Below are positions 1-7,996 of a stretch of 33,459 nt of DNA, in pieces. The notes below the pieces were generated by a model. That model made no database searches, had not been told where the DNA came from, and saw only the letters and a list, made by a program, of their open reading frames with translations. Within the stretch, counting starts at the first letter, position 1; each line of letters starts with the position of its first letter. Location: positions 1 through 33,459 of the forward strand of contig JAIULZ010000032.1 of the NCBI GenBank assembly GCA_022565805.1. The letters run 5' to 3'. Origin of the DNA: Balneolales bacterium. Its GTDB lineage: Bacteria > Bacteroidota > Rhodothermia > Balneolales > Cyclonatronaceae. Both the position numbers and the translations under genes were made by a program.

Positions 1-10
1 GCAATAAGTT

Positions 11-1333
11 ATGAATCTGTCTGCCCCATCTACGAACAGTTTCCGAATAAAGGCGTTCATTATTGGTTTTTTGCTGGTACTTGCGATAAGCTCATTTGTA
101 TATACACAATATCTCATTGTTCAAATAAGAGATAACGAACGGGCCAGTACAGAGCTTTGGGCTAAAGCTTCAGGCTACATCTCTGTTGAGCAATATCCTC
201 AAACCCAGGAAATGCTAAAAAGAATTGGTCAGGAAATTCAAAATCATCCATTAATTGGTATAGATTTTAAAACCCGCTGGAAAGACGTGATTCAAAGGGC
301 ACAGTCTGACTTAAGCAATGCCGGCCTTGACTTCGTAGCCTCGGAGGTGATTATTAATAACTTATTCGAGATTCCATCTGTGGTAGTAAATGAAGATAAC
401 CAAATAGTACACTATCGTAATATTCGTGAATCTGATCTGAGTAAGGACCTGATTGATAAATATCGCGCGCTAAACGAGCCCATAACATTTACGGTGGGAG
501 ATGGCGAATCTATGGAAATCCAGAAATTATATTATGGTAATAGTGCTATAGTAAGTACACTCACCTATTTCCCATACATACAATTTGGGCTACTTGCGCT
601 TTTTCTTGGTCTTGGGTATGCTAGTTTGAGTAGTATTAAACGGAATGAGCAAAGTAAATTATGGGTGGGAATGGCTAGAGAATCAGCTCATCAGCTGGGG
701 ACACCTATTAGTAGCTTAATGGGCTGGGTAGCCCTTTTAAAAGAAATGGTACCGGATAACGAGCAGGCATTATCAGTAATTCATGAACTGGAAAATGATG
801 TGGGCAGATTACAATCAATAGCAGACAGGTTTAACAAGATAGGTTCGGAACCTGAACTAAAAGTTATGCGAATTGGGCCTGTAATTAGCAATGTAGCAAC
901 GTACATGAACAGACGTCTGCCCCAGATAGGGGGTAGAGTGAGTTTTCATAAAGAAATAGAAACAGAGGCAAAGGTAAATCTTAATGAAGAGCTTTTTTGC
1001 TGGGCAATAGAAAACCTTTTAAAAAATGCATTTGACGCAACCGATCAAGGTTATGTGAGTATTCGAACGCAAAAAGTTACTGGTATGGTAATAATTGATG
1101 TGGAAGATACCGGAAAGGGGATTGAGCGTAAATTCCATAAAGAAGTATTTAGTCCCGGGTATAGTACAAAGAAAAGGGGATGGGGGCTAGGACTAAGCTT
1201 AACAAAGCGAATTATTGAGGAATATCATCAAGGAAAAATATATGTGTTGAAATCTAACCTTGGTAGCGGGACTACATTTAGAATAGAAATACCGACTAAG
1301 ACTGATGATATTAATATTCTAGCAAGCGAATAA
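11..1333 (+). CDS. Membrane-bound sensor histidine kinase
   Basis: The 440-residue protein has a TM helix at about residues 12-32, an extracytoplasmic sensor region of about 150 residues, a second TM helix at about 183-205, and then a cytoplasmic kinase core. The H-box reads ESAHQLGTPISS with the phospho-acceptor histidine at 227. It is followed by an N-box (NLLKNAFDAT), a G1 box (VEDTGKGIE) and a G2 box (GWGLGLSLTKRI), so the ATPase looks intact. The HQLGTP form of the H-box is common in orphan kinases of Bacteroidota. No response regulator lies in the window, so the partner is unknown. The ATG is only 10 bases from the window edge, so its promoter cannot be seen. It converges on the ECF sigma gene. 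A PorY-like role in T9SS control is conceivable from location only. Confidence 0.9.
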   Translation: MNLSAPSTNSFRIKAFIIGFLLVLAISSFVYTQYLIVQIRDNERASTELWAKASGYISVEQYPQTQEMLKRIGQEIQNHPLIGIDFKTRWKDVIQRAQSDLSNAGLDFVASEVIINNLFEIPSVVVNEDNQIVHYRNIRESDLSKDLIDKYRALNEPITFTVGDGESMEIQKLYYGNSAIVSTLTYFPYIQFGLLALFLGLGYASLSSIKRNEQSKLWVGMARESAHQLGTPISSLMGWVALLKEMVPDNEQALSVIHELENDVGRLQSIADRFNKIGSEPELKVMRIGPVISNVATYMNRRLPQIGGRVSFHKEIETEAKVNLNEELFCWAIENLLKNAFDATDQGYVSIRTQKVTGMVIIDVEDTGKGIERKFHKEVFSPGYSTKKRGWGLGLSLTKRIIEEYHQGKIYVLKSNLGSGTTFRIEIPTKTDDINILASE

Positions 1334-1413
1334 GACATTGCAATATATAGACCTTACATCTTATTCAAGTTAACAAAAGAGAATAGAGGTCCTAACGTAA
1401 TTGTAAAAAGTAA

Positions 1414-1989
1414 TTAATCTCTGTTGAAACCTTTTTTCTCGGCATAATCAAGCAATCTTGCACGAAGAAGGTTACGGCCTCTATGTAGTCTTGATCTAAT
1501 AGTGCCAATAGGTACATCAAGCATATTGGCAATTTCTTCGTAGGTAAACCCTTCAACATCACAAAGAAGCACTACAGTACGGAAATCTTCAGGGAGCTCT
1601 GTTAATGCACTTGTAACATCATCATCCAGCATTTCACGAAACATAAGATCTTCAAGATCAGTGGTTTCGGATTGTTCGCTACGAATGGATTCGTAATACT
1701 GAGATATCTCTGAATAATCAACTTGATGTGGTTGTTTAGACTTTTTCCGATAGTTATTGATGTAAGAATTCTTCAATATTCGGAATAGCCATGCCTTGGC
1801 ATTCGTACCTTTTTCATAACTGTTAAAGAAACGAAAAGCCTTAACAATTGTATCCTGAACAAGATCCTCTGCATCATTAGGATCGGTAGTAAGTCGGAGC
1901 GCAAAGTTGTAAATAGCGTCAAGATGAGGAATCATTTCCTCATTAAAGTCTTTCTGCTTCTGTATATCTGCGCTTGTAAGATTATCCAT
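1414..1989 (-). CDS. ECF-family RNA polymerase sigma factor
   Basis: An extracytoplasmic-function sigma factor of 191 residues if started at the ATG at 1989. The open frame extends to 2055, but the extra 22 residues do not look like part of the family. Region 2 contains DAEDLVQDTIVKAFRFF and the WLFRILKN segment that binds core polymerase and melts DNA. Region 4 contains the helix-turn-helix FTYEEIANMLDVPIGTIRSRLHRGR, which reads the -35 element. An acidic linker separates the two. No zinc-finger anti-sigma gene lies next to it, unlike most ECF genes. It is transcribed away from gldK across a shared 393-base spacer, so regulation of the T9SS operon is a reasonable inference (compare SigP in P. 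gingivalis) but is not shown by sequence. Confidence 0.92.
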   Translation of the reverse strand: MDNLTSADIQKQKDFNEEMIPHLDAIYNFALRLTTDPNDAEDLVQDTIVKAFRFFNSYEKGTNAKAWLFRILKNSYINNYRKKSKQPHQVDYSEISQYYESIRSEQSETTDLEDLMFREMLDDDVTSALTELPEDFRTVVLLCDVEGFTYEEIANMLDVPIGTIRSRLHRGRNLLRARLLDYAEKKGFNRD

Positions 1990-2382
1990 AGGGGTTGAAC
2001 GTGCTGTTAAATTGCCCGGTTCAAGGGTTATTTCTATTGCAAAATACAAAAACACGAATCAAAAGAAGAATTTAATTTCTGTGTAATGAGAAAAAAAATT
2101 GTCATAATGAGTTATTGTGGTTAAATTTTACGCATGCATAAACTATGGAAAGCAGAGAAAAATCGATCGGGACGCTAAATCCTTTTTTGTTAAACGTGCG
2201 TGAGACATTCATGAATTGAGCAAAATAATCGCTTAAATGAATATTAATCATATAGTAATAGCATGAATGATAATGCACAAATACAGGCAACAAATAATTT
2301 TGTATTAGTTTGAAAATGCTCTAAATTTTCAATTCCTATGCTCAATTCCAATCTTAATAGGTAATTAAACAGCTATCTCCAC
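1990..2382. other. Divergent intergenic region between the sigma gene and gldK
   Basis: This 393-base AT-rich spacer must hold the promoters of both flanking genes. On the plus strand a TAATTTTG sequence at about 2295-2302 fits the Bacteroidota -7 consensus TAnnTTTG, but no matching -33 element is evident, so I do not call it as a promoter. An open frame on the minus strand at 2102-2293 has no family features and reads like chance. Confidence 0.6.
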
Positions 2383-4377
2383 ATGAACATTGTTTACCGT
2401 CTGAGTCGCTTAGTATTTTTGAGCGCATGTATTCTTTTTGCTGATAAGGCAGATCTTTTCTCCCAAAACATGTCGTCAGATCAAACACAGAGCGAAGTAC
2501 GTCGCGGTGTCTTTGGCAATTTTTTTGATGATGTATCCCTGGACATCTACACTGGTTTTGGTAACTACAATGGAAATTTCAGCGAGCAGGGTTTTGATCT
2601 ACCATTGCCCCCTCGTGGCTTCAAATTTGCCGCAAATTTCTCAAAATCAATTTATTCTTTGCCTGAGTATAGCCTCGATTTAAGAGGTCGTTGGGGTATA
2701 GAATGGTTAAATTACTCTTCCGAGACATGGAACCGAAACCGACTTAGAGGTTTTGCCCAAAATACAAGAGGAGGATTTGTTCAGGCTAATGTCGTTAACA
2801 ACGCAATTGGCACCTCCCTCGGTCTTGGAGTAAATGTAAACCTATTCCGATCTGCATATATTGAGCCAAGCCTTGATTTCGGCTATTATTATCATAATCC
2901 ACGAACCGATGCATTTGTAAATGATGAAGGCGAACTTTTGAACAGACAGCCAGGTGCATCCGATCGTGGACAAAGCTCCTACAATAACTTTAGATTAAGA
3001 CAAAATAGTGGCGTTCTGGCAGAAGGTGAAACAATCCCGGCTTTTCTGCCCTCTCTTAACTTGGGTTTCAAGATTGGTGGCCAGATAATAGGTTATGATT
3101 TCTTTCTGCGCTACGACTATCACAATTTTCTTGAGCCGTGGTTTGATGGGATGAGTGATCAGGTTGGAAGATCAGGTGTATCAAATGCGTATTCATCTGC
3201 TACATTCGGAGTTTCACTGCCTCTTTCCCAAAGAGGTCCGCGTATGTCAAGAGAGCAGCAGATTAGAGAGCTTGCAACAATTGTGCAAACTGAAGAAGAT
3301 GCAACAGAAATAATGAATGCATCAGGCGGAAGACTCTTAGCAGCTAATGCAAGAGGTGTCCGTTTCAATGAGCTATCTCAACGCGTTGTATTTCATCAGG
3401 TTCCTCTTGATCCGGACAGTGTTATTGTTACAGAAATGGCAGAATTGCCTGGCTCAAACTTCATTATAGGACTTTCTGATGTAGATGAGCTCTCCATACA
3501 AGTTGCAGGTAAAAAGAGAATTTCAATCAATCCATTTAAAATGGATCGTACTGAAGTAACCAATCTTCAATACAGGGCATTTTTAATGTCTATGGGTGTA
3601 GATTTGGCAGCTGAAGAAAATATTACAGTAGATAGAGATCCCTTATCGGATGAGTTTAACATACAGCAAAAGTATACTTGGGAAGAGTTGCTCGCTCGTG
3701 CAGACTTAGCAGAGTTTCCTGAAAATTATGTGAATCCACCTGTTTTAGATAACGTAAATTATTTGTTACCAGACAAAGACAGCTGGATAAGAGACGGAAT
3801 GCATGATATTATACCTTATGAAAGATACTTTTTCGGAACTGAGTATCTCGACTATCCCGTAGTTGGAGTAAATTGGTATCAGGCTAAGTTATTTGCAGCA
3901 TGGGCAGACAAAAGATTGCCTACCGAAACAGAGTGGGAATATGCGGCAAAAAGTGGTGTATCTGGTCGTGTGTATCCATGGGATGGTCACCAAATACAAA
4001 GAAGAGATGGTACTTACCGTGCTAATTACCGACAGTCCAGAGGTGTTTTTGACCTTGACGGATTTGTACTGATGGCACCTGTAGAGGCTTTTGCCGCAAA
4101 TGACTTTGGTTTATATCAAATGGCTGGTAATGTTGCAGAATGGGTTCTTGATTCATATAATCCATCTTATAATGTTCTTGACTCATTTGGATCGCTTAGC
4201 TTTGTGAGTCCATTTTATGTAAACCCAAGAGAAACCCGTAAGGTGCATCGTGGTGGTTCATGGAACTCATCTGAATTCTTTATAGGATCTGGTGTCAGAA
4301 ATTTCCAGGATAAGCATCGCGCAAGCCCCACTGTAGGTTTTAGATTAGCTCAATCTGTAGAGCAGACTATCAGATAA
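2383..4377 (+). CDS. gldK: GldK/PorK-type T9SS ring protein with N-terminal beta-barrel-like domain
   Basis: A 664-residue exported protein. A signal sequence (about 1-28) is followed by about 250 residues (35-285) rich in alternating aromatic/small residues and Gly/Asn turns (e.g. SLDIYTGFGNYNG, FDFGYYYH-like segments), as in an outer-membrane beta-barrel. A linker with a helical stretch (288-350) leads to an FGE-sulfatase domain (about 355-660) with the hallmarks RTEVTNLQYRAF, RLPTETEWEYAA, MAGNVAEWV and HRGGSWN. GldK, with GldN, forms the periplasmic ring of T9SS. The only cysteine is C16, within a possible lipobox LSAC, so the FGE active-site cysteines are absent and the domain is structural. 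Canonical GldK is about 450-500 residues and has no barrel. PorP precedes porK in P. gingivalis, so this resembles a PorP-PorK fusion. GldJ is the alternative name for the C-terminal half. Confidence 0.85.
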   Translation: MNIVYRLSRLVFLSACILFADKADLFSQNMSSDQTQSEVRRGVFGNFFDDVSLDIYTGFGNYNGNFSEQGFDLPLPPRGFKFAANFSKSIYSLPEYSLDLRGRWGIEWLNYSSETWNRNRLRGFAQNTRGGFVQANVVNNAIGTSLGLGVNVNLFRSAYIEPSLDFGYYYHNPRTDAFVNDEGELLNRQPGASDRGQSSYNNFRLRQNSGVLAEGETIPAFLPSLNLGFKIGGQIIGYDFFLRYDYHNFLEPWFDGMSDQVGRSGVSNAYSSATFGVSLPLSQRGPRMSREQQIRELATIVQTEEDATEIMNASGGRLLAANARGVRFNELSQRVVFHQVPLDPDSVIVTEMAELPGSNFIIGLSDVDELSIQVAGKKRISINPFKMDRTEVTNLQYRAFLMSMGVDLAAEENITVDRDPLSDEFNIQQKYTWEELLARADLAEFPENYVNPPVLDNVNYLLPDKDSWIRDGMHDIIPYERYFFGTEYLDYPVVGVNWYQAKLFAAWADKRLPTETEWEYAAKSGVSGRVYPWDGHQIQRRDGTYRANYRQSRGVFDLDGFVLMAPVEAFAANDFGLYQMAGNVAEWVLDSYNPSYNVLDSFGSLSFVSPFYVNPRETRKVHRGGSWNSSEFFIGSGVRNFQDKHRASPTVGFRLAQSVEQTIR

Positions 4378-4399
4378 CTTCAAACATCTTAAGACAACA

Positions 4400-4423
4400 A
4401 GGAGTCCTCATATGAGGACTCTT
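4400..4423 (+). terminator. Perfect palindromic hairpin between gldK and gldL
   Basis: Positions 4402-4421 form a perfect 20-base palindrome (half-site GAGTCCTCAT) that could fold into a 7-8 bp hairpin with a tight loop, extended by two further pairs. No U-tract follows (CTTACCC), so it is not a classic intrinsic terminator. It lies 25 bases after the gldK stop and about 180 bases before gldL. It could be an attenuator, an mRNA-stabilising or processing element that sets gldK:gldLMN ratios, or a dimeric-protein operator. Confidence 0.45.
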
Positions 4424-4604
4424 ACCCAAATAGTATAGGAATGATTTGCTTGTTGAAAACAAATTGCGTTATTACCCAATTATTGGTATAGACCAATACT
4501 ATTGCAACTTGTATATTAAATCATGCGCTTTACTAACAATTCATCTATATCAAGATTAACACTACTTTTCAATTTAATAAATAACCGGAACGTGGGAGTG
4601 AAAT

Positions 4605-5312
4605 ATGGCTTCAAACTTAGAAGATAAATTAAGACCAGATAGTATACCTATTTACTACACCTATAAAGCCTTCAAATGGGATCAATTCTTTGTAGGATTA
4701 TTTGGTGCACTAGCAATCTTTGGCGTACTAATGAAGCTTTGGGATGAGCCCTTTTGGGGAGCTGTAGGTCCTGAGGCTGCAGATTGGTTGTACAAAACAT
4801 TTATGCCTATTGGATTTTTAGGTGAGTGTGTTGTATTCATAATTATGGGATTCATTAAGGGCGATAATTACGTAGAAGTATATCCTACCAAGGAAATGAA
4901 AGAGCAAATCAAGTCTGAATCTGAATCTCTTACTCCTGGTGGTGTAACTGTAAATATGCAATTACCGGATTCTCTTAAGCAACTCGTCGAGAAAAAGCTA
5001 ACTTCACAAATTGATGTTAAAATGCAGGAGCTCAGCAAGGCATTGACCGTTGATTTTGAAAAAACACAAAAGCTTCTTGCACAAACTAATCAAGCTTATA
5101 CAGGTCTTAATGAAGTCGGTCAGTCGTTGTCTTCTTTTTCTAAGCACTTAATTGAAATCGACAAGAAACTTCAGGCGTTTGATAAACTTGATGCATCAGT
5201 GCTATCTAATGGAACAGCCAAAATGTCTAAGCAACTTGATTCTGCTAATGCAGGGATTCAAAAGTTTGAAACTGAGCTTTCCAGAGTAGCTGATAAGTTT
5301 AAGAAGTTTTAA
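4605..5312 (+). CDS. gldL: GldL, T9SS/gliding motor inner-membrane protein
   Basis: A 235-residue protein with two TM helices (about 27-45 and 67-84) and a long cytoplasmic, coiled-coil-prone C-terminal region (about 100-235), the GldL/PorL layout. GldL forms the pentameric stator around the GldM dimer and uses proton motive force to drive secretion. A glutamate sits inside TM2 (E74, in GFLGECVVF), the same relative place as the essential TM2 glutamate of Flavobacterium johnsoniae GldL, so motor function is probably retained. The N-terminus is about 20 residues longer than in Flavobacterium. The ATG is preceded by GGAG at good spacing. It follows gldK after 227 bases and precedes gldM by 125 bases. 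Confidence 0.92.
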   Translation: MASNLEDKLRPDSIPIYYTYKAFKWDQFFVGLFGALAIFGVLMKLWDEPFWGAVGPEAADWLYKTFMPIGFLGECVVFIIMGFIKGDNYVEVYPTKEMKEQIKSESESLTPGGVTVNMQLPDSLKQLVEKKLTSQIDVKMQELSKALTVDFEKTQKLLAQTNQAYTGLNEVGQSLSSFSKHLIEIDKKLQAFDKLDASVLSNGTAKMSKQLDSANAGIQKFETELSRVADKFKKF

Positions 5313-5437
5313 GAAATCATTTGTACATAATTACATACCGTATAATCGTAACTGCATGTACCAGTATTCTTTGAATATCAAACAGCGTAGCTAGATTAAA
5401 ACGGTTTATCCAATATAAAAAGACGAGGTAATAAATT

Positions 5438-6598
5438 ATGGCAGGTGGTGGTGGTAGCGCAATTGTAATGTTGCGACTGAATTTTATGACAGCAATCTAT
5501 CTTCCTATTCTTCTATACGCTATGTCTACGTATGAGCTTGAGCAGGGTGCGCTTGTTATTAGCGAAAGGAATTTAGATGCGGTAGCTGTACCCGTGGAGA
5601 GATCTATTTTTTCCGGAGATACATTCGAAGCACAAATATTTTACAGACCTGTTCCTCCGCCACCTACAATGGCAGGCGAAAGAGCTGGTGGTGTAGAGTC
5701 TCTTGCTAACCCAATAGTAAGGATCACAGAAGGACCTGAAGGACTTTTCTTTGATAACGAGACACGAAGATTTGTATATAATTCTGAAAGAGCATTTGTC
5801 GGAATACCGGAAGATGTGTTCGAAAGAGAATTTACTTTCAGGGGTGTCGCAATTTTGGAATCGGTTGTTGAAGGTGAGCAGTTCGAGAAACCTTTTGAAC
5901 AATCTTTCAGAGTTCGAAGGCCAAATGTTCAGGTAATTAGTAATGCTCCACAGCGTTTGGTAAGAGATAGTAGAAATGACCTAACGTTTATGGTTTCCGG
6001 AGTACCGGAGGGAGATATAACTTTAACTGAATCATCCAGGAATCAAACAGTGAGGGGTAATAGACTAACTTGGACTCCTGCTGGTGATACAACAACAGTT
6101 ACTATTTTCAGGCGAAATGCAGCTGGTGAAAATGTACCTATTGATACCAGAGGATTCTCTGTTGTACCCCCGCCTCCTCCAGCACTTAATGTGCGTAGAG
6201 CTGATGGTGGTGGGTTAATCGCTCCTACTGAAGTAGTAAACCCTTTTAATGACATGCTTGAGCTTGTTATATCCCCAGACAGGCAGTATTTTAATGATTT
6301 CCCTGATGATGCAAGGTATGAATTAGCTGGTGTAGGTTTAGCATTTGCTATTCCAGGTCAGGCCACTACTACAGCTGAAGTACCCCAAAGCGCTATACCT
6401 TTTAACAGACAAAGAAGCCAGCAGCTTGGAGAATTTGTATACGGACCATTTCGTTTAGCTGATCTTAACAACAGAATTACTGGTCAGGTTAATCAGGTAA
6501 GTATATTTGTTCAGGATGTAAATAGGGTTAACTTTGAAAATAGGAGAATTCGTCAAGAAGATGGATTTGCCAATAACTTTGCTCTCAGAACTCGGTAA
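5438..6598 (+). CDS. gldM: GldM, T9SS motor/periplasmic shaft, short form
   Basis: A 386-residue GldM/PorM. It begins MAGG like canonical GldM. R13 precedes a TM helix (about 15-31), with the same R-to-YL spacing as R9...Y17-L18 of F. johnsoniae GldM, so the motor arginine appears conserved. Directly after the TM comes beta-rich sequence: a D2-like domain (about 35-165), a D3-like domain ending in FSVVPPPPPALNV (about 166-250), and a D4-like domain (about 265-386). The roughly 190-residue helical D1 domain that normally follows the TM is missing, which explains the length deficit against the usual 510-520 residues. GldM spans the periplasm and transmits rotation from GldL to the GldK/GldN ring. 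It is co-directional with gldL and gldN. Confidence 0.9.
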   Translation: MAGGGGSAIVMLRLNFMTAIYLPILLYAMSTYELEQGALVISERNLDAVAVPVERSIFSGDTFEAQIFYRPVPPPPTMAGERAGGVESLANPIVRITEGPEGLFFDNETRRFVYNSERAFVGIPEDVFEREFTFRGVAILESVVEGEQFEKPFEQSFRVRRPNVQVISNAPQRLVRDSRNDLTFMVSGVPEGDITLTESSRNQTVRGNRLTWTPAGDTTTVTIFRRNAAGENVPIDTRGFSVVPPPPPALNVRRADGGGLIAPTEVVNPFNDMLELVISPDRQYFNDFPDDARYELAGVGLAFAIPGQATTTAEVPQSAIPFNRQRSQQLGEFVYGPFRLADLNNRITGQVNQVSIFVQDVNRVNFENRRIRQEDGFANNFALRTR

Positions 6599-6614
6599 TA
6601 ATATTAATAGCGAA

Positions 6615-7676
6615 ATGAACATGTTCTCACGTTTAACTAAATCAACTTTAATAGTTGCACTCTGCACATTATTGAGCTTTGAATATGCTCAGGCACAATT
6701 TACACCTGTATCAGATGGTGTAAACTGGCAAAGAACTGTGCGGATAATGAGTACAATAACACCATTTGATTCATTTAATGAAATGGCTTTATTCGACAGA
6801 CTCGCCGATAATGTAAGTCAGGAGTTAAAAGTATCGAGGGAGTTTGTTCATTACGCAAACATCACGAATAACTTTTGGGAAGTACTTCGTGATTCCATTA
6901 ATGAGCAGATCAAAGATGGCAACATCAATGTGTATAGTTTAAGACCGAGTGAAATAAGGGGTCAGGAAGATATTTACATTAAAGACGAGCAAATTCCTCA
7001 TGAAGAACTCACCCAGTTTCTTACAAATAACTTTCAACGATATGTGCAGAATACATTTACAGGTGTAGCTGCGCAAAATGCTCCTTTTTTCTTTAGTGAA
7101 GCTCAGGCTAATCTTGCAAGGATATCACAAGCGCAACCAAATTTCGAAAACCTGATTGATATTGATCTATTTCAGATTGAATTAATCATATTTAATGATG
7201 AAACAGGATTTGGAATCAAACCTACAAAACTGATCTTTTCGACCGCATTATACAACACGCAGTTTGATTACGAGATTAACGAATTTGTAGAACAGTTTGA
7301 GCCTCAGCTTGGTTTTCTGATCGATCTCACCGAACAACAGTCAGTGCAAATGCTTAGCGAAATGGGGATTCAATTTAGCGGTGAATATAACATGATGTCA
7401 TTCTATGATTTGATCACGTTATTTCATTACGATTTTAGATACTTTAGCGTTAGTAATCAGGGTCTGAGATCTAATGTTACAAGATTTATTGATAGGTACG
7501 AAATTGAGTCTCTTCGTGAATCTACAAAGAATTATTTCAATGACTTGATTTTTACATTCATCTATGGTCAAGTACCGAATTGGTGGAGTGATAATGGACG
7601 TGGTGGTATTACTAATGGCTTATTTGAAATCAGTGAGACCTATCGCGAAGCTGTAGAAAATGCTCCCGAAGAATAG
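6615..7676 (+). CDS. gldN: GldN/PorN, T9SS periplasmic ring protein
   Basis: A 353-residue exported protein from the ATG at 6615. The frame is open from an ATG at 6534, but that start would overlap gldM by 65 bases and place 27 polar residues before an obvious signal peptide (basic FSRLTK, hydrophobic STLIVALCTLLSF, cleavage after AQAQ), so 6615 is chosen, 16 bases after the gldM stop. GldN associates with GldK to make the large periplasmic ring of T9SS. Assignment rests on operon position directly after gldM, length (family about 300-350), a signal peptide, and the conserved flavour of the early motif DGVNWQRTVRIM and of IYIKDEQI. It is the last gene of the operon, with a terminator 33 bases downstream. 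Confidence 0.88.
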   Translation: MNMFSRLTKSTLIVALCTLLSFEYAQAQFTPVSDGVNWQRTVRIMSTITPFDSFNEMALFDRLADNVSQELKVSREFVHYANITNNFWEVLRDSINEQIKDGNINVYSLRPSEIRGQEDIYIKDEQIPHEELTQFLTNNFQRYVQNTFTGVAAQNAPFFFSEAQANLARISQAQPNFENLIDIDLFQIELIIFNDETGFGIKPTKLIFSTALYNTQFDYEINEFVEQFEPQLGFLIDLTEQQSVQMLSEMGIQFSGEYNMMSFYDLITLFHYDFRYFSVSNQGLRSNVTRFIDRYEIESLRESTKNYFNDLIFTFIYGQVPNWWSDNGRGGITNGLFEISETYREAVENAPEE

Positions 7677-7708
7677 CTGACTAGTTAGCTACTCGAGTTT
7701 TCTTTAAT

Positions 7709-7748
7709 AAAAAAGCGCTGTTACTTTTATAAGTAACAGCGCTTTTTT
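7709..7748 (+). terminator. Strong intrinsic terminator after gldN
   Basis: A perfect 18-bp stem with core AAGCGCTGTTACTT, a TTAT loop and its complement ends in a run of T on the plus strand and, by symmetry, in A/T pairing on the other. It closes the gldKLMN operon. It could also act on minus-strand transcripts, although the minus-strand gene ends 250 bases further right. Confidence 0.95.
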
Positions 7749-7996
7749 ATTTGAATAATTATGTTGATAAAAAAAGAGCCTATACTCCCTTAAAAAAAAC
7801 TATATCCCAGTTTATACATGCCATGTAGAATTCAGAAGAAATATCCAGCTGAATCTATGCTCACTTTAAGAATGCCAAGTTAAACCAGTCTATTGCACTG
7901 TTTATTCCTTTGATCAAAAATAAAACCCGAAAATCCGAATCCTTAGGGGTTCAGTCTTTAAAGTTTGTTTTGGAACTTCATGCATATAGAAAAATC
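7749..7996. other. Non-coding spacer after the gldN terminator
   Basis: About 250 AT-rich bases between the gldN terminator and the stop of the minus-strand membrane protein gene. A weak hairpin GAATCC-TTA-GGGGTTC lies near 7938-7953 and, read on the minus strand, is followed by T-rich DNA. It might end the minus-strand pair, but the stem is short. No gene is seen. Confidence 0.4.

Noticed and set aside
1990-2055. N-terminal extension of the ECF sigma gene by 22 codons
   Set aside because: The extension has no similarity to the sigma family pattern, and the ATG at 1989 gives the normal length.
2102-2293. 63-codon minus-strand frame in the gldK upstream region
   Set aside because: No motif, low-complexity composition, and it would occupy the likely promoter region.
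6534-6614. Upstream in-frame ATG that would extend gldN by 27 residues
   Set aside because: It overlaps gldM and puts polar residues in front of a clear signal peptide; the ATG at 6615 is the better start.
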